From: Oscillospiraceae bacterium
Lineage (GTDB): Bacteria > Bacillota > Clostridia > Oscillospirales > Oscillospiraceae
Assembly: GCA_015067565.1 (NCBI GenBank)
Contig: SVMF01000004.1
Location: 52,132-116,131 of the forward strand
Direction of reading: 5' to 3'
DNA: 64,000 nt
Shown: positions 32,538 to 40,929 of the stretch, piece after piece
How the letters are laid out: each line of letters begins with the position of its first letter
Numbering within the stretch: the first letter of the stretch is position 1
Notes under the pieces: generated by a model
The model's database searches: none
Told to the model about the DNA's origin: nothing
The model's input: the letters and a program-made list of their open reading frames with translations, nothing else
Program-made: the position numbers and the translations under genes

Positions 32538-32538
32538 G

Positions 32539-32561
32539 GGACTCCCCGTCCGGGGAGTCCT
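32539..32561. terminator. Proximal copy of the tsf terminator hairpin (element copy B)
   Basis: Ten-base stem GGACTCCCCG/CGGGGAGTCC, 12 bases after the tsf stop. On the minus strand it runs straight into the element instead of a U-run, so the distal copy is needed for full termination. Confidence 0.75.
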
Positions 32562-32573
32562 CGGTTTATCAAA

Positions 32574-33494
32574 TTACTTGCCCTGGTTCATCTGAGCAGC
32601 AACTTCCTCAGCGAAGTTTTCCTGCTTCTTCTCAATGCCCTCGCCCTTTTCGAAGCGAACAGCGGTGACGAACTTGACACAGCCGCCCAGAGCCTTTGCG
32701 GAAGCAGCAATATACTGCTCTACGCTCACAGAGCCGTCCTTAACGAATGCCTGCTGCAGCAAGCAGTTCTCTTCGTAGAACTTGTTGATCTTGCCGGCTG
32801 CGATCTTTTCTTTGACAGCCTGGGGCTTGCCTGCCATCTTCTCGTCAGCATCCATCTGAGCAACAAGGATCTTCTTCTCAGCTTCGAGGACTTCCTCGGA
32901 AACATCGCTCTTGTCCCAGAAACGGGGATTCAGAGCAGCGATCTGCATAGCAACGTCCTTACCGATGGTGGTAACGTCGATATCGCCCTCAACTGCGAGG
33001 TTGACCAAAACGCCGATCTTGCCGCCTGCGTGGACGTAAGGAACGCTGACGTTCTCAGCATAGCGCTCGAAGCGGCGGATCTGCAGGTTCTCACCGATGA
33101 CCATGACCTTCTCGGGGATCATCTCGCCGACGGTCAGATCGGAGCCGGGATACTTGCAAGCCTTCAGAGCTTCGAGATCAGCGGGAGCGTCTGCAGCAAC
33201 GACAGCTGCGATCTGGTGAACGAAGTCAACGAAAACAGGGGTCTTGGAAGCGAAGTCGGTCTCGATGTTGACTTCTACAACAACACCAACACCGTCAACG
33301 ACGGTAGCATAAGCCATGCCCTCAGCAGCGATTCTGCCGGACTTCTTTGCAGCCTTAGCCAGGCCCTTCTCACGGAGCCATTCAACAGCCTTGTCCATAT
33401 CGCCGTCGGTTTCCTGCAAAGCCTTCTTGCAGTCCATCATGCCGACATTGGTCATTTCGCGCAGGGTCTTAACATCAGCAGCAGTAAATGCCAT
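32574..33494 (-). CDS. tsf: Elongation factor Ts
   Basis: 306 residues. Guanine-nucleotide exchange factor for EF-Tu. The N-terminal UBA-like domain (VKTLREMTNVGMMDCKKALQ) is followed by EVNIETDFASKTPVF and the dimerisation domains, with KFYEENCLLQQAFVKD near the end. It lies downstream of rpsB on the same strand, with a hairpin between them. TAGGAGGATAAATACT precedes the ATG. Confidence 0.97.
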   Translation of the reverse strand: MAFTAADVKTLREMTNVGMMDCKKALQETDGDMDKAVEWLREKGLAKAAKKSGRIAAEGMAYATVVDGVGVVVEVNIETDFASKTPVFVDFVHQIAAVVAADAPADLEALKACKYPGSDLTVGEMIPEKVMVIGENLQIRRFERYAENVSVPYVHAGGKIGVLVNLAVEGDIDVTTIGKDVAMQIAALNPRFWDKSDVSEEVLEAEKKILVAQMDADEKMAGKPQAVKEKIAAGKINKFYEENCLLQQAFVKDGSVSVEQYIAASAKALGGCVKFVTAVRFEKGEGIEKKQENFAEEVAAQMNQGK

Positions 33495-33522
33495 AGTATT
33501 TATCCTCCTAATTTTTCTTTTG

Positions 33523-33551
33523 AAAAATGCCCGTCATGCGGCGGGCATTTT
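33523..33551 (-). terminator. Hairpin with U-run between rpsB and tsf
   Basis: Ten-base stem AAAATGCCCG/CGGGCATTTT (33524-33533 with 33542-33551), followed on the minus strand by T residues. No promoter is evident before tsf, so it probably acts as a partial terminator that lowers tsf relative to rpsB. Confidence 0.65.
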
Positions 33552-33561
33552 GAGATTTTAA

Positions 33562-34296
33562 TTATTCCTCGGTAGCAGCCTCAGCAGCCTCAACGGGAGC
33601 CTCGGTGTTAGCCTCGCCCTGACGGCCTTCCTGGATGGCGTTTGCCATGGTAGCAACGATCAAGCGGATAGCGCGGATAGCGTCGTCATTGCCGGGGATG
33701 ACATAGTCGATCTCATCGGGATCGCAGTTGGTGTCAACGATCGCAACAACAGGGATGTGCAGCTTGCGGGCCTCAGCGATTGCGTTGCGCTCCTTGCGGG
33801 GGTCAACGATGAACAGTGCGCCGGGGAGCTTCTTCATGCTCTTAACGCCGCCGAGATACTTCTCGAGCTTCTCGATCTCACCTTCGTGCTTGATGACTTC
33901 CTTCTTGGGAAGCATAGCGAAGGTGCCGTCTTCCTGCATCTTGCGCAGCTGAGCCAGACGATCGATACGGGTACGCATGGTCTTGAAGTTGGTCATCATG
34001 CCGCCGAGCCAGCGAGCATTGACGAAGTACTGGTCAACACGCTCTGCCTCTTCCTTGATAGCGTCCTGAGCCTGCTTCTTAGTGCCGACGAAGAGAACAT
34101 TCTCGCCGTTTGCAGCCAGCTCACGGATGAAGCTGTAAGCTTCCTCGATCTTCTTAACGGTCTTCTGCAGGTCAATGATGTAGATACCGTTGCGCTCCGT
34201 GTAGATGTAGGGAGCCATTTTGGGGTTCCAACGACGGGTCTGGTGACCGAAGTGGACGCCTGCCTCGAGCAGGGCTTTCATGGATACGACTGCCAT
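33562..34296 (-). CDS. rpsB: 30S ribosomal protein S2
   Basis: 244 residues: [20 protein letters not shown] start, [40 protein letters not shown] and [20 protein letters not shown]. It ends with an acidic, alanine-rich tail. GGAG lies 9 bases before the ATG, in AAAAGGAGAAACAAAAATG context. First gene of rpsB-tsf. Confidence 0.97.
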   Translation of the reverse strand: MAVVSMKALLEAGVHFGHQTRRWNPKMAPYIYTERNGIYIIDLQKTVKKIEEAYSFIRELAANGENVLFVGTKKQAQDAIKEEAERVDQYFVNARWLGGMMTNFKTMRTRIDRLAQLRKMQEDGTFAMLPKKEVIKHEGEIEKLEKYLGGVKSMKKLPGALFIVDPRKERNAIAEARKLHIPVVAIVDTNCDPDEIDYVIPGNDDAIRAIRLIVATMANAIQEGRQGEANTEAPVEAAEAATEE

Positions 34297-34417
34297 TTTT
34301 GTTTCTCCTTTTCGTTTGTACCGCCGATTTCCTCATCTCCCCGTCCACCGTTTTGACGGCACTGGGACGGAGAATCCCAAATCGTGTGGTTTAGATAATG
34401 TCGCAGATTCTCTGCGC
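34297..34417 (-). promoter_or_regulatory. Structured leader of rpsB
   Basis: A 120-base untranslated leader on the minus strand. It contains a long imperfect stem (TCTCCGTCC with GGACGGGGAGA) enclosing GCCGTC-AAAA-CGGTG. Firmicutes rpsB transcripts often carry an S2-binding autoregulatory leader, and the position and structure fit. The exact family was not verified. Confidence 0.45.
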
Positions 34418-34423
34418 CGTACT

Positions 34424-34452
34424 ATTATAGCGTGCGAATATTGATTTTGCAA
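34424..34452 (-). promoter_or_regulatory. Promoter of rpsB-tsf
   Basis: Minus-strand TTGCAA (34452-34447), 17-base spacer, TATAAT (34429-34424). Confidence 0.75.
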
Positions 34453-34484
34453 GTGTTTTTTTGTATTTTTTTGACTTTTTTTCT

Positions 34485-34763
34485 TCAGAAAAAGTCCCTT
34501 TTCGGCCTTGGAAGACAAAAGCTGTTCAAATCCCCTTCCACAAGGATGATATCATCCCCGATCCGTTTGATACACCTCCATGGAATGACAAAATCCTCGC
34601 GGCTACCGATCAGTCCAAAGCACTTGCATTTGCACGGGACAATGATCGCCAGAATGCAGCCGCTACAGACATCGACCTCCACATCCGACACAAAGCCAAG
34701 CCTTGCGCCGTCGCAGACATTGACAACTTCCTTGCACTTTAGTGTAGAAAAACGGTTGCCCAT
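34485..34763 (-). CDS. YlmC/YmxH family sporulation protein (PRC-barrel)
   Basis: 92 residues. Family pattern LKCKEVVNVCDGARLGFVSD, then EVDVCSGCILAIIVP, FGLIGSREDFVIPW and CIKRIGDDIILV: a PRC-barrel-like fold. GAGGTGAGACG precedes the ATG. Members are conserved in endospore formers; the role is not known. It lies upstream of the rpsB promoter and is probably a separate unit. Confidence 0.88.
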   Translation of the reverse strand: MGNRFSTLKCKEVVNVCDGARLGFVSDVEVDVCSGCILAIIVPCKCKCFGLIGSREDFVIPWRCIKRIGDDIILVEGDLNSFCLPRPKRDFF

Positions 34764-34864
34764 CGTCTCACCTCATGTTATACTATGTAAAAAGATTAAA
34801 AATATTCCTTATTTTCGGAACCTATGGAGATTCTTTCCGTCTTAACAGGAAAGGAGGGATTTGT

Positions 34865-35386
34865 ATGCGAGGCAAAAATAAATGCAAGATCTTAAAAGAA
34901 ATCCGTCAGAAAATCGCAGATGAAAATGACATCCCCTTTGTAACGCAGGAATGTACATTCCAAGGCGAGTGCAAGGGTACTTGTCCAAAGTGCGAGGCAG
35001 AGCTGCGCTATTTGGAGCAGCAGCTTGAAAAGCGTCAGCGTTTGGGCAAAACGGTGACCGTTGCAGCTTTGGCGGCAAGCCTGATGGCAACCCTCACTGC
35101 TTGCCCGAGTAACGAGGAGACAACTGTGCAAGCCGCTCCCGAAGGAACTTTTTTTACACAAGCAGTCGAATCGACAAATGAATTCGTCGGTGAACCGACC
35201 GAAACCGTGGAACTCATCGGTGAAGTTCCTGCAGAATCGCAATGGGGTGAGGATGTGAAAGGAGAGATTGAAAGCGAAGAGGTCGTTGAGTTAGAAGGCG
35301 ATGTCGAGTACATTTACGAAGAGATCGTAGGCATGCTCCCCATTGACGAATCAACCTGCGAAATACCGACCGATGGTGATGAGTGA
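34865..35386 (+). CDS. Cys-rich protein with internal lipoprotein-like membrane segment
   Basis: 173 residues from the ATG at 34865 (GGAGGG 6 bases upstream). N-terminal KILKEIRQKIADENDIPF is followed by a four-Cys patch (ECTFQGECKGTCPKCEAE), a charged helix (ELRYLEQQLEKRQRLGK), then a hydrophobic segment ending LTAC, which looks like a lipobox. The tail is very acidic (many Glu, few basic residues). It overlaps the radical SAM gene by 8 bp, so the two are likely functional partners. The function is unknown: possibilities are a redox or Fe-S carrier, or a substrate of the partner enzyme. Confidence 0.7.
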   Translation: MRGKNKCKILKEIRQKIADENDIPFVTQECTFQGECKGTCPKCEAELRYLEQQLEKRQRLGKTVTVAALAASLMATLTACPSNEETTVQAAPEGTFFTQAVESTNEFVGEPTETVELIGEVPAESQWGEDVKGEIESEEVVELEGDVEYIYEEIVGMLPIDESTCEIPTDGDE

Positions 35387-35993
35387 GGCAAAATATCCGC
35401 TTCTGGCGGTTTCCCGTCTGCGCATGGACGGCGACGGTGAGGGAGTTACCACTTTGATCGCAGGCAAGGGTTGTCCCCTTTCGTGCAAATACTGCATCAA
35501 CAAAGAGGCCTTGACGATGCACAGCATGGATGTCACGGCACAGGAGCTGTTCGATCGGGTCAAGTGCGATGATCTGTATTTTCAGGCCACAGGCGGAGGT
35601 GTGACCTTCGGCGGTGGCGAGTCGTTACTGCACGCAGCTTTTATCCGCGAATTTCGGACACTGTGCAAGCATTTCTGGCACATTTATGCCGAAACAAGCC
35701 TGTATGTGCCAGAGAAAAATGTGCGTATTGCGTCCGAATGTGTCGACGGCTTCATCGTCGACATCAAGGACATGGATCCCGGGATTTACAAAGCATACAC
35801 GGGTGCAGACAACGCTCAGGTACTTGAAAATCTCAAGCTGCTATTAGAGCTTGTGGGGCCTGAGCACATTTTGGTGCGTGCGCCGCTGATTGCCCATTTT
35901 AACACCGAAGAAGATCAAAAAAAGAGCGTGCAGCTGCTCACAGGGATGGGCTTCACACGCTTTGATCGGTTTTCCTATGTGATTCGTGACTAA
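35379..35993 (+). CDS. Radical SAM protein, PFL-activase-like
   Basis: 204 residues from the ATG at 35379, which overlaps the upstream gene. LAVSRLRMDGDGEGVTTLIA precedes the cluster motif CPLSCKYC (CX3CX2C); then TGGGVTFGGGES (SAM-binding GGE-like motif) and DGFIVDIKDMDPGIYKAYTG. This is a short glycyl-radical-activase-like barrel without extra ferredoxin clusters. No glycyl-radical enzyme gene is adjacent. The upstream Cys-rich protein is the obvious candidate partner. The stop TAA touches the duplicated terminator. Confidence 0.8.
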   Translation: MSEAKYPLLAVSRLRMDGDGEGVTTLIAGKGCPLSCKYCINKEALTMHSMDVTAQELFDRVKCDDLYFQATGGGVTFGGGESLLHAAFIREFRTLCKHFWHIYAETSLYVPEKNVRIASECVDGFIVDIKDMDPGIYKAYTGADNAQVLENLKLLLELVGPEHILVRAPLIAHFNTEEDQKKSVQLLTGMGFTRFDRFSYVIRD

Positions 35994-36016
35994 AAGGACG
36001 GTTTTCACCGTCCTTT
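35993..36016. terminator. Left copy of duplicated terminator hairpin (element copy C)
   Basis: Stem AAAGGACGG/CCGTCCTTT with loop TTTTCA, starting in the stop codon of the radical SAM gene. The 24 bases are repeated exactly at 36273-36296. Confidence 0.8.
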
Positions 36017-36272
36017 CAGAGTGTCAAAAAAGTCGCCAATCGTCAAAATGCAAATTTCTGGCGGTTGGCGATCTGTATTCAAATAAGAGATTGCGAACAT
36101 ATCTCCGATACAGCAAAAAAAGCACTTCAAATGCTTGCTGCGCAAGGCATTTTGACTTACATCGCAAACCGAGCTCTACCGTACCATCGTACGCCGACGC
36201 GCTCGGTTTGCTCGTCTTGCCGACTTTTTGAACTCTGTCAGTCTGTCGAAAATCAAGTTTTTCGACAGACTG
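36017..36272. mobile_element. Terminator-targeting miniature element, copy C (256 bp, inverted)
   Basis: Opposite orientation to copies A and B: it starts CAGAGTGTCAAAAAAG and ends with the CAGTCTGTC hairpin. It shares the GAGCGC variant of the central hairpin with copy A, so A and C are the closer pair. An extra G after the A-run near 36120 shifts the frame relative to copy A; two different plus-strand frames therefore each cover only part of it, which argues against coding. Confidence 0.85.
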
Positions 36273-36296
36273 AAAGGACGGTTTTCACCGTCCTTT
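36273..36296. terminator. Right copy of duplicated terminator hairpin (element copy C)
   Basis: Exact repeat of 35993-36016. The TGA stop of the convergent kinase gene (36287-36285) lies inside this stem-loop. Confidence 0.8.
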
Positions 36297-37082
36297 TAGT
36301 GTATTTTCCAACAAATCTACCGCACTTTTATCTGGCAGGCAGGCAAGCTCATAGATTGGCACGCACTGCGCCACACCGGCAGCCGTATCGATCAGCGACA
36401 GCATATCCAAGCGATATTCCTCCGGCATATACGAGCCGTTGACCAGGACCGGAACAGCCTCAGCGGGTTTGAGCGCACGAATGGTATTCTGTGGCGCCTG
36501 CTTCAGGGAAACCACCGCCAGAACCTTCGCTGAGACATCCAGACAGTCCGGCGCCGTGCCGCAGATCGGAAAACCGTGAGCCATCACCATGCCCTCGTCA
36601 GTTGACAAAACCGCACGGTCTCCGTTGATGATGCGTGCGTCACGATGCTTCCGCCAAAGCTCGGCCTGCGTGGTTTTTCCCGTACCGGACGGTGCGGTAA
36701 AAATGATCGCTCCGTCGGGTGTCAGAACATATGAGGCATGGAGCAAAAGGCGCTTGTGCCTGAGCAGCACATGTGGCAGCGCAAGCTGCGGATAGAGCTG
36801 TGAGACCTGACTTCCCCACGGAAGATTCTCCTGCGACAGATGGATCTGCATTTGATTGCCCGTTTCGAGGGTATATGCGTAAAAGCGCTTTTTCACATTG
36901 TCATAATAGCCTTGCAAGCCATTTCCATCAGGCAGAGTCGGCCGCAAAAAGCACTCATAGGAATAATCCGCGTCCTCAAACGGTTCCGAGGCAAAAATGC
37001 CCCAGTTTTCACCGTGCGCAAGCGGAACGTTGGAGTATAAGGCCAGCTTCAGCCCCGCGATCTTATAGTATAATGGATGCAT
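36285..37082 (-). CDS. HPr kinase/PEPCK-like P-loop kinase (second paralogue)
   Basis: 265 residues. LLLHASYVLTPDG (His at the HprK catalytic position), Walker A FTAPSGTGKTTQAELW, ARIINGDRAVL, then a helical C-terminus. The N-terminal 110 residues are unrecognised, and there is little similarity to the paralogue at 10125 outside the core. GGAGGG lies 8 bases before the ATG. Its own promoter is at 37110-37138. It is convergent with the radical SAM gene. Substrate is unknown. Confidence 0.68.
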   Translation of the reverse strand: MHPLYYKIAGLKLALYSNVPLAHGENWGIFASEPFEDADYSYECFLRPTLPDGNGLQGYYDNVKKRFYAYTLETGNQMQIHLSQENLPWGSQVSQLYPQLALPHVLLRHKRLLLHASYVLTPDGAIIFTAPSGTGKTTQAELWRKHRDARIINGDRAVLSTDEGMVMAHGFPICGTAPDCLDVSAKVLAVVSLKQAPQNTIRALKPAEAVPVLVNGSYMPEEYRLDMLSLIDTAAGVAQCVPIYELACLPDKSAVDLLENTLKGR

Positions 37083-37109
37083 CTGTCCTTCCCTCCGTTT
37101 GTTTTTGTT

Positions 37110-37138
37110 ATTATACCAAACTTTGCAGATCTTGGCAA
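37110..37138 (-). promoter_or_regulatory. Promoter of the second HprK-like gene
   Basis: Minus-strand TTGCCA (37138-37133), 17-base spacer, TATAAT (37115-37110). Confidence 0.7.
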
Positions 37139-37170
37139 GTAAAAAGAGCCAACCATCGGTTGGCTCTTTT
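37139..37170 (-). terminator. Terminator of gpmI-yloU-yloV
   Basis: Thirteen-base perfect stem AAAAGAGCCAACC/GGTTGGCTCTTTT with a three-base loop, ending in a U-run on the minus strand. It starts 3 bases after the stop at 37174. Confidence 0.85.
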
Positions 37171-37173
37171 CTA

Positions 37174-38802
37174 TTATTCGGCAGAGATCAGGTAGTAATA
37201 CACAGGCTGTCCGCCATCAATGACGGTAACCTCGGCATTCGGGCAGACCTCGCTGAAGATGGCAGCGGCGGCCTGCGCCTGCTCTTCGTCGATATTCTCG
37301 CCGTAGAAGATGGTGATAAATTCCTTGCCCTCGGCAGCGACCTTCTCGGCCATGCCATACAGCAGCATAGCAGCAGAGACATTGCTTCCGAACAGTGCCG
37401 AGCCGTACAGCGCAAGATACTCTCCTGCATGGATATCGTGGCCATCAAAGTCGGAGTCCCGGGCGGCATAGGTGATCTGCATCGTCGTGACATTGGCCAT
37501 AGCCTCGGTCATGGTCTCGGTATTCGTCTCGGCATCTGCCTCGGGGTCAAACATCAGCATAGCAGAAATACCCTGCGGAATGGTCTTCGAGGGGATGACG
37601 ATCAGCTTCTTATCCGTCAGAGGAACGGCCTGCTCAGCCGCCATGATGATGTTCTTATTGTTCGGGAACACATATACGATCTCAGAAGGAGTCGCATTGA
37701 CCTTCTCCAAAATATCCTGTGTGGACGGGTTCATGGTCTGTCCACCCTCGATGATATTGTCCGCACCGAGCTCACGGAAGACATTTGCAAGACCCTTGCC
37801 TGCGCACACAGCAACCATGCCGTACTGCTTCTCGGCACGAGCAACATAATCGCCCTTGTCAGCCTCGCTCATGACCTTCTCAGAGTGCTGAAGCTTCATA
37901 TTCTCAACCTTCACAGTTGCGAAGGAGCCGTATTTCAGCGCCTCCTCCATCGCTTTGCCGGGATGGTTGGTATGCACATGAACCTTGATGATCTCCTCGT
38001 CATCGACCAAAACCAGACTGTCACCCAGTTCGAACAGGAATGCTCTGAGTTTCTCGGGGTCGTTCTGATTCTCACGGTTGATGATGAACTCCGTGCAGTA
38101 CTGGAAGGTGATATTCTCCGTGTCGAAATCGGAGAAATCAGCCTGCTCTCTGGAGGGAGTGGCGCTTACCTCAGGCAGCTCGATCTCCTTCCCCTGAGCA
38201 ACAGCGAGCATCGTTTCAAGCACGAACAGCCAGCCTTTGCCGCCTGCGTCGACGACACCTGCCTTCTCCAAAACAGGGTTCTGGAACTGCGTCTGTGCCA
38301 AGCTTGCGCTTGCGGATTCTACCGCCACAGCAAGCACACTCTCAAAGGAATTGTCCTTACGAGCCACTTCGGTCGCATCAGCAGCACTGATGCGAGCAAC
38401 GGTCAAAATCGTACCCTCGGTCGGCTTCATAACTGCCTTGTAAGCGGCCTCAACACCACCGGTCAGAGCCTGTGCCAACTGCTTGCCGTCGCAAGCCTCC
38501 AGTCCCTTCAGACTCTTGGAGAATCCACGGAACAGAAGCGACAGAATGACACCGGAGTTGCCTCTTGCGCCGCGCAGCATCGCCGAAGCGGCCGTATCGG
38601 CAACCTTACTCACCGTTGCACCGCTCAGCTTTCTGAGCTCGGCTGCTGCGGCATTGAGCGTCATGCTCATATTCGTGCCCGTGTCACCGTCGGGGACAGG
38701 GAAAACATTCAGATCATTGATCGGTTGCTTATGCAGCTCGATCACGGCAGCTGCGGCAAGCAGCATCTTCTGCAGCTGCGCACCGTCAATATAATTTGTC
38801 AC
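37174..38802 (-). CDS. yloV: DAK2 domain protein YloV (fatty acid kinase-like)
   Basis: 542 residues from the GTG at 38802 (reads MTNYIDG; AGGTGG 5 bases upstream), which matches the N-terminal length of B. subtilis YloV; the GTG at 38811 is the alternative. DAK2/DhaL-like ATP-binding domain with LNVFPVPDGDTGTNMSMTL and MLRGARGNSGVILSLLFRGF, then a central KVHVHTNHPGKAMEEALKYG domain and a C-terminal domain ending in YYLISAE. Relatives (FakA) phosphorylate fatty acids bound to FakB. It follows an Asp23-family gene, the usual yloU-yloV pair. Confidence 0.9.
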   Translation of the reverse strand: MTNYIDGAQLQKMLLAAAAVIELHKQPINDLNVFPVPDGDTGTNMSMTLNAAAAELRKLSGATVSKVADTAASAMLRGARGNSGVILSLLFRGFSKSLKGLEACDGKQLAQALTGGVEAAYKAVMKPTEGTILTVARISAADATEVARKDNSFESVLAVAVESASASLAQTQFQNPVLEKAGVVDAGGKGWLFVLETMLAVAQGKEIELPEVSATPSREQADFSDFDTENITFQYCTEFIINRENQNDPEKLRAFLFELGDSLVLVDDEEIIKVHVHTNHPGKAMEEALKYGSFATVKVENMKLQHSEKVMSEADKGDYVARAEKQYGMVAVCAGKGLANVFRELGADNIIEGGQTMNPSTQDILEKVNATPSEIVYVFPNNKNIIMAAEQAVPLTDKKLIVIPSKTIPQGISAMLMFDPEADAETNTETMTEAMANVTTMQITYAARDSDFDGHDIHAGEYLALYGSALFGSNVSAAMLLYGMAEKVAAEGKEFITIFYGENIDEEQAQAAAAIFSEVCPNAEVTVIDGGQPVYYYLISAE

Positions 38803-38818
38803 CGGAGCCACCTGCCTC

Positions 38819-39172
38819 TCAGTCGATTACCATAGAATCAACGAGGACATTGACCTCTTTGACTTCGGTATCGGTCTGCTGGGATACGACATAGCGCACC
38901 TCAGAGATGATGGACTTTGCAAGTGCGGGCAGATTCACACCCTGGTCGACCATGATATGCAGGTCGATGGAAATGCTCTCATCGTCATTAATGTGAACCA
39001 GAACGCCCTTGGACATCGATTCACGGCGCAGCAGATGAACCAGGCCATCCGTCATGGAACGGATCGCCATACCCTTGACACCGAAGCAATTGGTAGCAGC
39101 GGTTCCTGCAATCTGGGTGTAGACATGATTGCCGACGGCAATCGCGCCCAGGTCATTTTCACGGCGGATCAT
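38819..39172 (-). CDS. yloU: Asp23/Gls24 family protein YloU
   Basis: 117 residues: GAIAVGNHVYTQIAGTAATN, CFGVKGMA, SIDLHIMVDQGVNLPALAKS. Asp23-fold protein encoded 16 bp before yloV and 12 bp after gpmI, so the three form one operon. The yloU-yloV linkage is widely conserved in Firmicutes. Confidence 0.88.
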   Translation of the reverse strand: MIRRENDLGAIAVGNHVYTQIAGTAATNCFGVKGMAIRSMTDGLVHLLRRESMSKGVLVHINDDESISIDLHIMVDQGVNLPALAKSIISEVRYVVSQQTDTEVKEVNVLVDSMVID

Positions 39173-39184
39173 AGTAATTCCTCC

Positions 39185-40744
39185 TTAAATCAGGCTTTCT
39201 TCCCAGCAATCGGGAGCTGTCAGTTTCATCATCGCAGCGACGGTCGGTGCAACATTTGCAAGGCCGAAGTTGCCCTGCTTGACCTCGTAGCGGTTATCGG
39301 AATCGTAAATGATAAAGGGAACGGGATTGAGGCTGTGGGCGGTGCGGATGCTGGTCTTGCCCTTCTTGGTCTCGGTCATCTGATCGGCATTGCCGTGGTC
39401 GGCAGTGATCAGAACCGTATAGCCAAGGCGATCTGCGGCTTCCAGAATTCTTGCAAGGCTGCTGTCCACGCACTCCATTGCAGTCACAACAGCTTCCATC
39501 ACACCGGTATGGCCGACCATATCACCGTTGGGGAAGTTGCAGCGCAGGAAGTCATAGTTCTTGCTTTCCATGGCGGCCAGCAGAGAATCGGTAATCTCCC
39601 TGGACTTCATGGCAGGTGCATTTTCGAAGGGAATGACATCTGAGGGAATCTCCTCATAGGTCTCAAGCTCCTCACAAACCTTGCCGGAGCGGTTGCCGTT
39701 CCAGAAATAGGTCACATGTCCGTACTTCTGCGTCTCAGAAACAGCATATTCACGGATGCCGTTGGCGCACAGCAGCTCCGTCAGGGTGTTCTTGATCACA
39801 GGGGGCTGCACCAGGTAGTTCGTGGGAATGTGCAGGTCGCCGTCGTACTCGAGCATGCCGGCAAACTTGACTCCGGTGTAGTCGCCACGGTCAAACTTGT
39901 CAAACTCCTTGCGGTCAAAGGCAAGAGAGATCTCCTGGGCACGGTCGCCGCGGAAGTTGTAGAGGATGACGCTGTCGCCATTTGCGATTCTTGCAACAGG
40001 CTCACCGTTTTCAGCAATGACAAACGCAGGCAGATCCTGGTCGATGCAATCGAGCTCTGCACGGTAGGTCTCGATCGCCTCCTTTGCGCTTGCAAACTGA
40101 CGGCCAAGTCCACGTACATGGGTATTCCAACCATTTTCGACCATCTTCCAGTTGGCCTCGTAGCGATCCATGGTGATGTTCATTCTTCCGCCGCCGCTTG
40201 CAATACGGTAATCATAACCATCCGTACGCAGCTCAGCCAGAACGTTCTCAAGCTGATCGACATATTCCAGCGCACTGGTCGCAGGAACATCACGGCCGTC
40301 AAGCAGGATGTGGCAGTAAACTCTCTTCACCCCCTCCTGCTTTGCACGCTTGAGAAGCGCGATCAGGTGGCTGATGTTGGAATGGACATTACCATCGGAC
40401 AGAAGGCCGATGAAATGCATTGCCCTATCCTGCGCATTTGCAACAAGATCGTTCCAGGTCTTTGAAGCGAAGAGCGCGCCGTTTTCGATCGACTCGCCGA
40501 CAAGCTTTGCACCCTGGGAATAGACCTGGCCGCAGCCAAGAGCGTTATGTCCGACCTCAGAGTTGCCCATATCATCGTCACTGGGAAGGCCGACGGCCGT
40601 GCCGTGTGCCTTGAGCCAGGTGTACGGGCAGGTTTCAAACAGTTTGTCAAGCGTGGGGGTATTTGCAACCTTCACAGCATCGCCGCTGCCGCCGTCGCCG
40701 CGACCTACGCCATCCATAATCACCAAAACAATCGGTTTCTTCAT
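39185..40744 (-). CDS. gpmI: 2,3-bisphosphoglycerate-independent phosphoglycerate mutase
   Basis: 519 residues, normal for the Mn-dependent enzyme that interconverts 3- and 2-phosphoglycerate. Metal/phospho-Ser site DDDMGNSEVGHNALG; HILLDGRDVPATSALEYV; GRMNITMDRY; RNCNFPNGDMVGHTG-type motif (here CNFPNGDMVGHTG); TADHGNADQM; AHSLNPVPFI. GGAGG precedes the ATG at 10 bases. Promoter at 40781-40809. Confidence 0.96.
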   Translation of the reverse strand: MKKPIVLVIMDGVGRGDGGSGDAVKVANTPTLDKLFETCPYTWLKAHGTAVGLPSDDDMGNSEVGHNALGCGQVYSQGAKLVGESIENGALFASKTWNDLVANAQDRAMHFIGLLSDGNVHSNISHLIALLKRAKQEGVKRVYCHILLDGRDVPATSALEYVDQLENVLAELRTDGYDYRIASGGGRMNITMDRYEANWKMVENGWNTHVRGLGRQFASAKEAIETYRAELDCIDQDLPAFVIAENGEPVARIANGDSVILYNFRGDRAQEISLAFDRKEFDKFDRGDYTGVKFAGMLEYDGDLHIPTNYLVQPPVIKNTLTELLCANGIREYAVSETQKYGHVTYFWNGNRSGKVCEELETYEEIPSDVIPFENAPAMKSREITDSLLAAMESKNYDFLRCNFPNGDMVGHTGVMEAVVTAMECVDSSLARILEAADRLGYTVLITADHGNADQMTETKKGKTSIRTAHSLNPVPFIIYDSDNRYEVKQGNFGLANVAPTVAAMMKLTAPDCWEESLI

Positions 40745-40780
40745 ATCCGATATGCCTCCATTTTATTTATGATTCAAATT

Positions 40781-40809
40781 ATTATACTTCATTTTTGAAA
40801 TTTATACAA
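40781..40809 (-). promoter_or_regulatory. Promoter of gpmI-yloU-yloV
   Basis: Minus-strand TTGTAT (40809-40804), 17-base spacer, TATAAT (40786-40781). Confidence 0.7.
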
Positions 40810-40836
40810 TACATATTTTCGATATTTGGCAAAAAT

Positions 40837-40876
40837 AACAAATCCGTTCGTACGCCTCGCAAAAATGGACGGATTT
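40837..40876 (-). terminator. Probable terminator of the recG-small membrane protein transcript
   Basis: Seven-base stem AATCCGT/ACGGATT with a long loop, followed on the minus strand by TTGTTATTTTTG. Confidence 0.45.
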
Positions 40877-40929
40877 TTGGAGAAAATGCAGAAAAGTTTC
40901 TGCCTTTGCATTGCTCCAAGAGGAAGTTA

